This document shows positions 11,128 through 22,846 of a DNA stretch of 64,000 bases, in pieces. The position numbers were made by a program, and so were the translations under genes. The DNA comes from Mytilus galloprovincialis (taxonomy: Eukaryota; Mollusca; Bivalvia; Mytilida; Mytilidae). The DNA is taken from NCBI RefSeq assembly GCF_965363235.1, contig NC_134838.1, positions 11,688,441-11,752,440 of the forward strand, written 5' to 3'. The notes beneath the pieces are model-generated. The model worked only from the letters and a program-made list of their open reading frames with translations, made no database searches and was not told the DNA's origin. Each line of letters starts with the position of its first letter. The stretch's first letter is position 1.

Positions 11128-12405
11128 AAAACTAGAGGCTCTGGGTCGCTCACCTTGGTCTATGTGCATATTAAACAAAGGACACAGATGGATTCATGAC
11201 AAAATTGTGTTTTGGTGATGATGATGTGTATGTAGATTTTACTTTACTGAACATTCTTGCTACTTACACTTTTCTCTATCTATAATAAACTTGGCCCATT
11301 ATTTACAGAGGAAAATTTACCAAATTAATGAAAATTGTTAAAAATTTACTATAGAGGGCAATAACTCCTTAAGGGGTCAACTGACCATTTTGGTCATGTG
11401 ACTTATTTGTAGATCTTACTTTGCTGAATATTAATGTTGTTTACAGTTTATCTCCATCTATAAAAAAATTCAAGATAATAACCAAAAACGGCAAAATTTC
11501 TTTAAGAATTGCCACTTGGGGGGCAGCAACCAAACAATCAGTAGTCCATTTCATCTGAAAATTTCAGGGCAGATAAATATTGACTTGATAAACAATTTAA
11601 CACCTTGTCATAATTGCTTTAAATGCTTTGGTTTCAGAGTTATAAGCCAAAAATCTACATTTAACCCCTATGTTATATTTTTAGCCATGGCTGCCATCTT
11701 GGTTGGTTGGCTGGGTCACCCCAAACATTTTTTAAAACTAGATACCCTAATAATGATTATGGCTAAGCTTGGTTAAATTTGGCCCAGTAGTTTCAGAGGA
11801 GAAGGTTTTTGTAAAAGATTACAAAAATTTAAGAAAAATTGGTAAAACCTATAAAGGGCAATAACTTCTTAAAAGGGGTCAACTGACCATTTTGATCATG
11901 TTGACTTATTTGTAGATCTTACTTTGCTGAACATTATTGCGGTTTACAGTTTACCTCTATCTATAATAATATTCAAGATAATAACCCCAAAACGGCAAAA
12001 CTTCCAAAAGAAATACCAATTCAGGGGCAGCAACCCAACAACCGGTTGTCCGATTCATCTGAAAATTTCAGGGCAGATAGATCTTCACTTGATAAATAAT
12101 TTTACCCCTATGTCAGATTTGCTCTAAATGCTTTGGTTTCAGAGTTATAAGCCAAAATCTACATTTTACCCCTATGTTCTATTTTTAGCCATGGCGGCCT
12201 TCTTGGTTGGATGGACGGGTCACCGGACACATTTTTAAACAAGATACCCCAATGATGATTGTGGCCAAGTTTGGTTAAATTTGGCCCTGTTGTTTCAGAG
12301 GAAAAGATTTTTGTAAAAAAATTAAGGACGACAACGACGACGACGGACACCGGACGCCAAGTGATGAGAAAAGCTCACTTGGCCCTTTGGGCCATGCGAG
12401 CTAAA
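11128..12405 (+). mobile_element. non-autonomous element, two ~500-bp internal repeats
   Basis: The left end is ACTAGAGGCTCTGGGTCGCT. The right end is GTGATGAGAAAAGCTCACTT followed by GGCCCTTTGGGCCATGCGAG and CTAAAAAA. The interior holds two diverged tandem units of about 500 bp, each with GGGCAATAACT(C/T)CTTAA, TTTACAGTTTA(T/C)CTC(C/T)ATCTATAA and a GAAAATTTCAGGGCAGATA segment. Other copies are at 21046-22276 (+) and 49893-50473 (-). ORFs inside are short and not conserved, so it looks non-autonomous. The GC-rich hairpin near the right end is compatible with a Helitron-like terminus (inference). Confidence 0.75.
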
Positions 12406-12479
12406 AAAAAAAAACCTTTATTGAGCGTCGGCATAGTGTACAAACAAGGTCACTTCATAAACTCTAAATAAACTCATCA

Positions 12480-12715
12480 CAGATAGGATTGGAATTTGAT
12501 ATTAATGATGACTCAAGTCAAAACAGAAGTGCTGAATACTGGGCTGGTGATACATCGTTTAATTAAAAATCCACCAGCAATGGCATCGACCCAGTGTTTG
12601 TAAATAAACTCATCATAGATACCAGGATTGAAATTTTATATTTACGCCAGACTCGCGTTTCGTCTACAAAAGACTCATCAGAGACGCTCGAATCAAATTC
12701 TTTATAATTGTCACA
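12480..12715. repeat. dispersed repeat (GGCATCGACCCAGT family)
   Basis: It contains GAATACTGGGCTGGTGATAC, ACCAGCAATGGCATCGACCC and CGTTTCGTCTACAAAAGACT, which I remember as a common mussel dispersed sequence. There is only one copy in the window, so internal support is limited to the two ATAAACTCATCA segments at about 12468 and 12605. Confidence 0.5.
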
Positions 12716-13157
12716 TACATTGTGGTTATTGTTCCACATTAATCTTCATTCAATCTATTGAAAACAACATTTTCTACAAAACCAAACCATAAGATCAAAC
12801 ACAAGTGATCTGTGATAGGTCGTTTGTTTCGTTTTGATCAGATAACATTCATTGACTTTGATTGTCAATGTCCATTTCTTAGTTAAAATTGAATAACCAA
12901 ATAAAATCAGACTTTACGTATCTAATATTAAGTTATTATGATAATAAAGCCGACAGCAAATTTAGTAACAGCTCGACTCCGCTTCGTCCGTTATTCTGTA
13001 CAAAAGGCTTTGAGTAAAAAACTTTCTTCAAACTTTTCTTGTCTACTATGAAAGTGTGTTTATTTTATCTGCGGCTAGATACTGTTGGGGTGAACATAGT
13101 GTGTTTGCATTTTATTCTATATATGTCGTGCATAAGCATCTTCTTGTTTGCCAATAG

Positions 13158-14120
13158 GTCTCCAATCTCCAAGACCGGCCCCATAATAAAATATGAATAA
13201 ACTATATTCACTATATGGACGAATTTGTCACAAATTTGAACAATATCAACGGAATTTGCAAAAAGTGTCGATGATGGATGACAACAGGTAAAGTGAAGTA
13301 TTGGAGATTGGAGTACCAGTTAAAGAACTATTTTAAATCGATACGAAACTGAGTGGTATTGTGTCTGTGTGTATAGCAGCTCCAACATATTTTAAAATGT
13401 GAAGATATTTTCCATGTTGACTTTGAATGTCATGGCGATTTTTATTTTATTTACCTCTCACACAGAGTAGCTAAATAAATAAATAATAAGTATTAATTGT
13501 ATATTTTTTTTTCAGGTAACATCAGATGCTTCTATAACACTTGTTTTTTTTTTGTAATATCGAATATAGTCAATATATTTTTCTTAAAGTTGACAATATT
13601 TTGAATAGTTGTGTGTAGATAAATAAAAACAAGTTATAGGAGTATCCATTATGCTTAATTGCAAGAAAATAACATGATATTGAATGCACAAGGATTCGGC
13701 AAATCAAACAACAGTTTAGAAATTTAAAAAAATTAAAAGAAAAACAAAGTTTGTATGTATCAGCTTGGGGATCGGCTTGTACCGTTGTGTATGTAACTAT
13801 TTGTTATATACGTTTTAATATAATTATACAATAATCTTGAAAACTTGTAATAAAAACATAATCAACCGAGTTTTTTATACTCATCTAAAAAAATATTTTT
13901 CAAAGGCCTTTTTTATTTTTTTTTAACGTACACCTTTTACATTATAATAAAAATCATAAACATTTATGAATTACAATTAATATATATCTTTATCTCTATT
14001 CCTTATAAATATATTTTTTATTGGGGCCGGATCGACTTTACATATGGGCCGGATCGACGTGGGGCCGGATCGACGTGGGACGGATCGACTTGGGCCGGAT
14101 CGACGTGGGGCCGGATCGAC
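13158..14120 (+). mobile_element. foldback-like element with GGGCCGGATCGAC end repeats
   Basis: The right end (14021-14120) has six tandem copies of GGGCCGGATCGAC with 3-11 bp spacers. The left end at 13168 carries one GACCGGCCCC in inverse orientation. The interior is matched by the reverse complement of 36489-36841: TCTTGAAAACTTGTAATAAA, AAAGGCCTTTTTTATTT and GATACGAAACTGAGTG all have counterparts. It has no transposase ORF. Ends made of short tandem repeats in inverted orientation are typical of foldback elements; the class assignment is inference. Confidence 0.65.
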
Positions 14121-14361
14121 CCGAAAGCGACATAACATATCTTTGCATCCGATAGCATTTTGGTTTAAGCTGAGCATGCCATTTTTACTACTCTTTTATT
14201 TTATCAGGAACCAATTCGACCACATCTAACAAAATTACTGATTTATACATGTCAATCTTTAAGCATTTATAATATTTGGATACAAAAAGGAACGACAACA
14301 GGAAGATCTGTAACCCAAATCGGGCTAATTATGTTGTGCATGCGAGCCAATAAGTCATTGC

Positions 14362-15180
14362 TTTAACACGACAAGAGTGCACACACTAAAATGTCTTGCC
14401 TTTTTTACTAACCATTTAAAATTATGTTAATAGTCCTAAATGTTAAGCTTTACTACTACTATTACATAAACTTAACATGATCCAAGAAAAGGAGGCCAAG
14501 TCATATAAATCAAACGAGAAATAAATGTACACCTTTCAATCATTCAATACACTAAATATAGTTGAGCTATTGCTTATAGTTTCTAAGAAACAGACTTAAC
14601 CATGAAAACTAGACATTATCCAATGAACCATGCAAATGAGGTCGAGGTCATATGAACCATGCCAGGCAGATATGTACAGCTTACAATGCTTCCTTACAAC
14701 ACATATAGTTGACCTATTGATTATAGTTTAAGAAAAAAAGACCAAAACACAAAAAAACTTAACACTGGACAATGAACCGTGAAAATGAGGTCAAGGCCAA
14801 ATAAAACCTGCTGACTTGTACATCATAAAATATTTCTATACATCAATTAAAGATGATCTATTGCATACATAGTATTAGAAAAAAAAAACCTCAAAATCTT
14901 AACTTTGACCTCTGAACCATGAAAATGAGGTAAAGTTAAGATGACATCTGCAGGTTGGACATGAGTACCTTACAATCATTCCATTCACCAAATATAGTCG
15001 ACAATTGCCTACAGTATAAGAAAAACAGACTAAAGCACAAAAAAACTATAAACTGATGAACCAAGAAAATGAGGTCAAGGTCAGATGACTAATTCCAGTT
15101 GGACATGTACACCTTACAATCCATCCATACACCAAATATACTAGACCAATAGCTTATAGTATCTATAAGTGTAAATTGGT
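14362..15180 (+). mobile_element. hairpin-ended type element with ~150-bp tandem core, copy 1
   Basis: It begins ACAAGAGTGCACACACTAAA, like the copy at 25508. It then repeats a diverged unit of about 150 bp carrying TGAACCATGAAAATGAGGTC, AAGGTCAGATGAC and GACATGTACACCTTACAATC. The right end merges into other sequence near 15180 and the terminal hairpin is missing, so this copy is truncated. Confidence 0.75.
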
Positions 15181-15289
15181 TCTATCTTTTCAATCAATAG
15201 AAAATGTAATATCTTCTTAGAACCAAATCTTAAAATGCATTGCTATACTGAAACTATACCACACTGTATGTGAATTGACCATAAAAATT

Positions 15290-16560
15290 GGCTACCTTTG
15301 ATAAGTGACAAAAAAATGGCAACCTTTGCATGAATTTTCCATACTGGATAGATACCTTTGAATGAATTGCCAATACTAGTCAGCAACCTTTGAATGAATT
15401 GAACATACTAGACAGCAACATTTGAATGGATTGTCCATACTAGATAGCAACCTTTGAATGAATTGAACATACTAGATAGCAACATTTGAATGAGTTGTCC
15501 ATACTAGTTTGAATGAGTTGTCCATACTAGACAGCAACATTTGAATGGATTGTACATACTAGAAAACAACCTTTGAATGAACTGCTCATGCTAGATAGCA
15601 AACTCTGCATGGATTGTTCATGCTAGAAGGCAACCTTTGAGTGAATTGTCCATATTTGATTGCAACATTGAAATGAATTGTCCATATTGAATAGCAACCT
15701 TTTGAATGGATTGTCCATACTTGATAGCAACCTTTGAATGGATTGTCCATACTAGATAGCAACATTTGAATAAGTTGTCCATACTAGATAGCAACCTTTG
15801 AATGAATTGTACATACTAGAAAACAACCTTTGAATGAATTGTACATACTAGAAAACAACATTTGAATGAACTGCTCATGCAAGATAGCAAAATCTGCATG
15901 GATTGTTCATGGTAGAAGGCAACCTTTGAGTGAATTGTCCATATTTGATTGCAACATTGAAATGAATTGTCCATATTGAATAGCAACTTTTGAATGGATT
16001 GTCCATACTTGATAGCAACCTTTGAAAGAATTGTTCATGCTAGATAGCAACCTTTGAATGAATTGCTCATGCTAGATAGCAACCTTTGAATGAATTGCTC
16101 ATGCTAGATAGCAACCTTTGAATGAATTGCTCATGCTAGATAGCAACCTTTGAATGAATTGCTCATGCTAGATAGCAACCTTTGAATGAATTGCTCATGC
16201 TAGATAGCAACCTTTGCATGAATTTTCCATACTGGATAGCTATCTATGAATGGATTGTCGATACTAGTCAGCAACCTTTGGATGAATTGCCAATACTAGA
16301 TAGCGACCTTTAAATAAATTGTCCATACTAGATAGCAACCTTTGCATGGTTTGTCCGTACTAGATGGCAACCTTTGCATGAATTTTCCATACTGGATAGC
16401 TACCTATGAATGGATTGTTGATACTAGTCAGCAACCTTTGAATAAATTGTCCATACTAGACAGCAACCTTTGAATGAATTGCCAATACTAGCTAGCAACC
16501 TTTGAATGAGTTGTCCATACTGGACAGCAACCTTTAAATGAATAACCATAACATACAGCA
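15290..16560 (+). repeat. 32-bp satellite array, about 40 units
   Basis: The unit is TAGATAGCAACCTTTGAATG followed by AATTG(C/T)(C/T)CAT(A/G)C. Six consecutive near-identical units start at 16041, 16073, 16105, 16137, 16169 and 16201, fixing the period at 32 bp. A block of about 170 bp beginning GAAAACAAC at 15562 recurs at 15851. A second block (GATAGCTA(C/T)CTATGAATGG) recurs about 160 bp apart near 16235 and 16397. This shows later segmental duplication in multiples of the unit. Degenerate units continue to about 16770. Because 32 is not a multiple of three, the 119-codon minus-strand frame here is a by-product. Confidence 0.9.
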
Positions 16561-16799
16561 ATTTTTGAAATGATTGGCCATAACAGATAACCTTTGAATG
16601 AATTGACCATAAAAGATTGCAACCTTTAAATAAATTTGCTGTCACTGCTGACAACCCTACGATGAATTTTCTGTTCCTTTGAATAAACTGTCTGTAAAAG
16701 ATACCAGCCTTTACATGGAGTTGCTGTAACAGATAGTTTAAATGATTCGGCTCTAACTGATGGCAACATTTAAAGAATAACAAATCTAATCATTTAATC

Positions 16800-17816
16800 A
16801 TATAACAATCAATTAATATACACAATATTTGCCCAGAATATTAACAATAAAAAGCAACAGACAACCCAATAATATAAACAACTACTGGCAGAAATAACAG
16901 TAATGCACACAAATAACCCGGTATCTTCAGAAACATTCATTATATATAAATCAGAAATAGAAAAAATATTGTTTACATGACTTAAAATTAAATCACACCT
17001 TTGGTATATATAAAGTGAGGACTATAGGCTAGAGGGAAAATAAAATATATTCAAGTAATTTAAGAAAATATAGCAATAACACTATTGAGAGTGAATACAC
17101 AATGAATATATTTGACAGTCAAATTTGCAAACAATTCTGTAATTAAGTATGTGCTTACTAATTAGAACTGTCAAAATTCATCAATTCACAAATAGACAAA
17201 TATGCATTGTGCAATAAATTTCAATGAACTACAAGAGGCCAATTAAAAACCATAATTAACTTTTAACCAGCAACCAAAGGAAAGAGTACATTTTGGGATT
17301 TATTTGGCCCTGTATATTTACTGAAAAAAAAAAAAAAAAAATGTTTGACATCATCATAAATTCACAATGCCAATGGTCAATCCTGTCTGACAGACATATA
17401 TACATTTATACAATGATTCTATATAGCAAATGAAGTTGTCCTTTTACAACAAAACATGTAATATTAAAATGAGGCCAAGGACAAGGTACATACGACAGTT
17501 GGAAACAAATAACACCAAGCATTTGAGATTCGATATTAAAAACACTCAGTTCTTACTTCTAAAATCTAAAGCTTTATATTTATATAGTTTACATGACCCA
17601 CTTTAATTAACATTCTTATATTGCTCATTCTTCAACAATATATTTGTTAGAAAGGCGTATGAATTTTCGTGTACAGGTAGCAGGATAATTGTAATAACAT
17701 TAGAGTAAGAAGTTCCATAGTATTTAAAGTTGTGCATGCACAAGTAAATTTTTCAACAAGGATGGTTACCATCTAACGAGGAATATGTATTTGTGTATGG
17801 GAAGAGTTATAATGTC
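16800..17816. other. non-coding, nothing recognised
   Basis: AT-rich DNA with a poly-A tract at 17323-17341. No exon or repeat boundary was identified. Confidence 0.5.
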
Positions 17817-18270
17817 TGACCCGTACCCAGTAAGGAGACCGTTGAACCAGACAGAAATTTTGACGAAGAAGTAACTAATGCAGATTTGTTTTCCTTGTTC
17901 AAGACTTACATGAACGGCAAGTTGCCTGGTATTGAGAGAAACTATGACGACAAAAATCACAGTTGGGATAAGAAGGTGAAGAAAGTTGAGACACCATTTC
18001 GTCTCAAAGGTAACCAGATACAATTTGAATTGAATTCTGACAAAGTAGACAGTATTGAAATAGCCGTGGAGTATATTGATAGTAAAAGGCCCACTAGAGC
18101 TAAGAAACTTCTTGAAGAGTTGATTCAAACACTTAAGAAGCATAATAAGCTGATCCGGATAGCTGATTAGTCAGAGGGTGGCTGGAACACAGCTCAACAG
18201 TATCTTTCAGAAGATGTCACCAGTAATTCAGAGGATGAAACATGTATCAAAGATGGTCAGCACACCTTCT
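17817..18270 (+). pseudogene. decayed retroelement-type ORF fragment
   Basis: An open frame runs from just after a stop at about 17820 to a TAG at 18168-18170. It reads ADLFSLFKTYMNGKLPGIER, then VETPFRLKGNQIQFELNSD and KKHNKLIRIAD. The same frame continues past the TAG as SEGGWNTAQQYLSEDVTSN, then SEDETCIKDGQ. I recall this arrangement (FK..KGN..Q.EFN ... KLI.IADKS..GW....Y..D..ASDSED) from uncharacterised proteins next to reverse transcriptase and tyrosine recombinase in invertebrate DIRS-like elements. The in-frame TAG sits where a Lys codon (AAG) would be expected. No flanking pol ORF is seen, so this is a dead fragment. Class assignment is from memory and moderate. Confidence 0.5.
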
Positions 18271-18279
18271 TTCCCTATA

Positions 18280-20150
18280 TTGTCTTTATTAACACAGAAA
18301 TGATTTCATTGGAAATATTTGAGACAAACATATTATTTTTCGTGGTTGGTATTAGGATGTGGTCAGAAAATAAGTAGCCTAAAGTATATAAATGAGTTAT
18401 TTTTGATTGAACAGAGTGAATCGAGAAAATAAAACATCTTATTGCTATTTGGGAAATCTGCACCGCTGGACCGAGATTCTGTGCCGCTCAACTATTGATG
18501 TCATTGTCTAGTAATGGTGGACAAACATCCATAAGGTGTATGCATTACAGGTGAGACAAAAAATAACGGTTTTATTCTACATTTACACTTGTAACATTGT
18601 ATTTTAAAACATCAAAACATAATACAACTAAAAATATATAAGGAACATAAGATTGTCAAAAAAAATGCTGTCTAATGACTAGCACCTGTGTCTATTGCAA
18701 AAATCCTGACACTTTAAATATAGAAGCCTGAGTGGAAATAGAAACTTTTTCATTTGATGAGACCTTGGGTATAAATCAATCAAAATACTGGATTTGGTGT
18801 TTGAGCACAAAATTTGTACACTGAGTTCTGAGTACAGCTTAACAATTGAAAGCCCAAAATAAAACAATTATACTGGATTTCTATTCCTTTTTCAATTTCT
18901 TCATAAAAACAGAAAAGGTAATTTTTCCATAGGCATCAGCTCCTAATCAGAGCAGGGTACAAGCAGAACAAAAAGTCTTTTGTTAAGTTTTTAATTATAT
19001 ACTTAATTTGCAGATTGCACAGTTAAATAACAATCAATAATCTTTTCAATATAAGCAAAACAACATATCAAAATTTGAAAGTCATTGTTTAAACAGTAAC
19101 TAAGTTATGACATGGTAAATAACTGGAGCTACCTGCTCATACACTGTACAAAAACAAATCAATAACTGGATTTTTGTCAGAAAGCCCTGTGAAAAATGTA
19201 AAGATTGAAGTCTATAGATTCATTAGACAGTCTTTTCACAAATAATTGTGTGAACGAAAAATTATGAGGTATTTAAATTTCAGTAAAATCTTAGCCGTCA
19301 TCTATAACACAGACATTCCTAAAACAGTTCATATTCAGTATTAAACTAAAACATACAAAAAGCAATGATACAATATCAAAAGACAAATAATGAAAGTAAA
19401 TATATCAAAAGGATGAAACAAAACAAAAAAACATAGAAAAATAATACAAGTTTTATTAGTTTATATGACACAGGACCATGATATGGATTTTCCGAAGTCT
19501 GCATACAAATCTTAAGAAAATTGCTATTCTTTGAACAAGTAATTTCCTAGTTCACCTGTACCAACAAAACCCACAAAATTTTTTATCCAAAGAAAAATAA
19601 CACATCAACAGTAACTAAAACAAATAGCATTTTTAAAATAATGGTAGCACCTCACACTGGTCTCTCGGAAAAAGAGCTTAAAATTATTTCACGTTCACAG
19701 TATAACATCTTAAAGCAATTCCAATCAAAATGAAGTTTAAATTCTGAAGTGAGTAGTTTTGTCAGAAAATATTATGATATGAGAATGATACATTTTACAT
19801 TTTCCTAAACATAAAAGAAACTGGACATTACTATATTAAATGTACTATTCTTCAGTGATTTTGAACACTTCTCTAAACTATATACTACATGTAATTGGTA
19901 TGATTAACAAATCTGAGAAATACAAATTAAGATTGTAGTGCAGTAAAACTCATAAATAGTGCATAATTAAAATATAATTGATTGTTAGTTGCTTAATGTT
20001 AAACATCAGATATTCCATGCATATTTAGTACATATATGAAGTAAAATAGTATAAAATATATCAGAAAATTGTAGATGCATTTAGCAGCATTTCTAACAAT
20101 AAATCTATATTTTAACAAAGCCTTAACCAATCACTAACTAATTCTAACAT
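18280..20150. other. non-coding, nothing recognised
   Basis: AT-rich sequence with no splice-flanked coding segment or repeat match that I could support. Confidence 0.5.
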
Positions 20151-20153
20151 AGG

Positions 20154-20328
20154 CCTTAAAGCAGGTGTTAAAAGTTTGTACATGTATTCCTTAAAGCAGG
20201 TGTTAATTATTTGTACATGTATTTCTTAAAGCAGGTTTTAATTGTTTGTACATGTACTCTTTAAAGCAGGTGTTAATTGTTTGTACATGTATTCCTTAAA
20301 GCAGGTGTTAATTGTTTGTACATGTATT
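20154..20328 (+). repeat. 35-bp tandem repeat, 5 units
   Basis: Units start at 20154, 20189, 20224, 20259 and 20294. Consensus: CCTTAAAGCAGGTGTTAATT followed by GTTTGTACATGTATT. Units 4 and 5 are almost identical. Each carries the palindrome TACATGTA or a near version of it. Confidence 0.92.
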
Positions 20329-20329
20329 C

Positions 20330-21045
20330 CTTGCTCAGATTTAATCAAATTGTTACAGATTCTTATTTAGAAAAGAATATCTCTATATCTTGCTTGACAT
20401 TAAGTCCGCCATAGCAATTCCATTTTCAAAAACCAAACTTTGGAACTTAAGTAAATTTAATGTAAAGTTAATTATAAAAGGTTGTTTCACTGGAGAATGT
20501 ACATATTACAGTAATAAGTCAAATGCATACAAATAAATATAGATATGCTTAAAGAAATCCAAAGTGATGTTATAAATTTGCACTTAAACCCCAACCTGTA
20601 AGAGATCACAAGAATGTTTATGGCAGGTTTCTGTATTAGATACATTAAATATAACATAAAAAAACATTCTGTAACCTACATTTGTACTACTACAATACTA
20701 ACATACTACATGTAAATCAATTATGGATTTCTAAGTCTTCTGAACACAAGTCAACAAGTTCATCAATGTGACTGCCGTCATAAAAGGCTAAGTAAAGAGA
20801 TTGTTTTAATGCCAAGCATATTTTATATATCAATCACATAACACATGCTAAATATAACAAATTTAGAGATTTGGTGGCATTGCAGTGGGTTATAATTATA
20901 TATAGGCTAGTCCATACAAAACATATGAATAATGAATACTTGTTTGCCATAAAGATAAACTTCAATCATACAGTGTCCAGAAGATATTAAAGCTATTGGT
21001 CTAGATATTTTGATTTAATCTAAGAAAGCTTTACTAGTATAAAAA
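20330..21045. other. non-coding, nothing recognised
   Basis: AT-rich sequence; no coding or repeat signal that I can support. Confidence 0.45.
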
Positions 21046-22276
21046 CTAGAGGCTCTCAAGAGCCTGTGTCGCTCACCTGTTACTGTATTTACTGTTGTTG
21101 GCCATCTTGGTTGGTAGGCGGGGCTCATTAGACTCTTTTTAAAAATAGATACCCTAGTAATGATTGTAGCCAAGTTTGGTTAAATTTGGCCCATAGTTTT
21201 AGAAAAGAAGATTTTTGTACAAGTTACAAAAATGACGAAAAGTTGTTCAATACATGTATTGACTATAAAGGACAATAACTCCTTAAGGGGTTCTTTGACA
21301 ATTTTGGTCAGGTTGACTTATTTGTAGATCTTACTTTGCTGAACATTATTGCTGTTTACAGTTTATCTCTATCTATAATAGTATTCAAGATAATAACCAA
21401 AAACTGCAAAATTTCCTTAAAATTACCAATTTTAGGGCAGCAACCCAAAAACCGGTTGTAGGATTCATCTGTTAATTTGTGAGGGGATTGATCTTATTCT
21501 GATGGACATTTAAATCTTGAAAGATTTGCCCTAAATGTCTTAGTTTCAAAGATATAAAGCAAAAACTGCATTTTACCACTATGTTCTAATTTTAGCCATG
21601 TCAGCCATTTTGTTTGGTAGGTGGGGTCATTGGACACATTTTTTAAACTATGGCCAAGTTAGTTTAAATTTGGCCCAGTAATTTCAGAGGAGAAGATTTT
21701 TGTACAAGTTACAAAAAATGACGAAAATGTTGTTAAAATTGACTATAAAGGGCAATAACTCCTTAAGGGGTTGACTGACAACTTTGGTCATGTTGACTTA
21801 TTTGTAGGTCTTATTTTGCTGAACATTATTGCTGCTTACAGTTTATCTCTATCTATAATAGTATTCAAGATAAAAACCAAAAACTGCAAAATTTCCTTAA
21901 AATTACCAATTCAGGGGCAGCAACCCAACAACAGGTTGTCCGATTCATCTGAAAATTTCAGGCCAGATAGATCTTGACCTGATCAACAATTTTACCCCAC
22001 ATCAGATTTGCTCTAAATGCCTTGGTTTTAAAGATATAAGCCAAAATATACATTTTACCCCTGTGTTCTATTTTTAGCCATGGCGGCCATCTTGGATTGA
22101 TGGCCAGGTCATTGGACACATTTTTTAAACTAGATACCCCAAGGATGATTGTGGCCAAGTTTGATTAAATTTGGCCCAGTAGTTTCAGAGGAGAAGATTT
22201 TTCTAAAAGTTTACGGGCGACGGACGCCAAGTGATGAGAAAAGCTCACTTGACCTTTCAGGTCAGGTGAGCTAAAA
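21046..22276 (+). mobile_element. non-autonomous element, second copy of the 11128-12405 family
   Basis: The left end is ACTAGAGGCTCTCAAGAGCC then TGTGTCGCTCACCTG. The right end is GTGATGAGAAAAGCTCACTT then GACCTTTCAGGTCAGGTGAG and CTAAAAAT. The internal ~480-bp unit is present twice, with GGACAATAACTCCTTAAGGG near 21270 and GGGCAATAACTCCTTAAGGG near 21749. The left-end phrase GCTCACCT and the right-end AGGTGAGC are inverse complements. It lies about 330 bp beyond the stop codon of the SLC35B4 gene, in its 3' flank. Confidence 0.8.
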
Positions 22277-22331
22277 ATCTATCATAAAATAAAGAGATCT
22301 TTCCAAGAATATTAATATTAATACACAAGGT

Positions 22332-22337
22332 TTTATT
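22332..22337 (-). promoter_or_regulatory. SLC35B4: candidate polyadenylation signal of SLC35B4
   Basis: AATAAA on the minus strand about 270 bp after the stop codon and just before the repeat element at 22276. Position is plausible; use is not shown. Confidence 0.3.
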
Positions 22338-22605
22338 ATTTGCTTTTGGTTTAACTATGTGAGATTGTAAATTAGCTTATCTATGTCTCTAGGTCTAGAT
22401 TTAAAAAATGATAAAATCAGTTTTCCAACAGTTTTCACTTTTCAAAGGAATGTCATGCCATATAAGAATTGCAATTATTTGATAATAAATAATGCATTTC
22501 TCCTGTAGTAAACTTTCCTGGTAATTTTAATTTTGATAAGACAAATTCAGAAACAATTTGATAGCATGGATACTAAAGGAAAGAAAGATCTAAAACATTA
22601 ACAAA

Positions 22606-22846
22606 TCAATCTTCTTTTTTCGTCTTCTTCTGTGGTAAAAGGTTATCTAGGGGCAGTACTTCTGTGAAGATTAGGATTCCTATAAATACCAACAAGGTAC
22701 CACACCAATGTGTTGGTGTGAATGGATTCTGGAAATACCATATAGAAAATATAAGACTAACGAACTTCCTGAGTGTAACGACTAATGTCACAGTTAACGA
22801 TGAACACTCTGTGGTTAGGATGAATACACTTCTTATACATATATAT
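22606..22846 (-). CDS. SLC35B4: SLC35B4 last coding exon
   Basis: Acceptor TTTTAACCAG before 22846. The frame after one split base reads YICIRSVFILTTECSSLTVT, then LVVTLRKFVSLIFSIWYF, QNPFTPTHWCGTLLVFIG and a C-terminus ending QKKTKKED before TGA. This covers the last two membrane helices and a cytosolic lysine-rich tail, of the kind that acts as a retrieval signal in this family. The exon needs two bases from the preceding exon (CA + A = Gln expected), but exon 24306-24381 leaves one base. Confidence 0.93.

Noticed and set aside
15290-16560. Possible CRISPR-like array (32-bp repeat)
   Set aside because: The units are directly adjacent without unique spacers, and the genome is an intron-bearing eukaryote.
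16424-16783. 119-codon minus-strand frame
   Set aside because: It is the translation of the 32-bp satellite and its degenerate edge; the frame rotates between units, and no splice or start context supports it.
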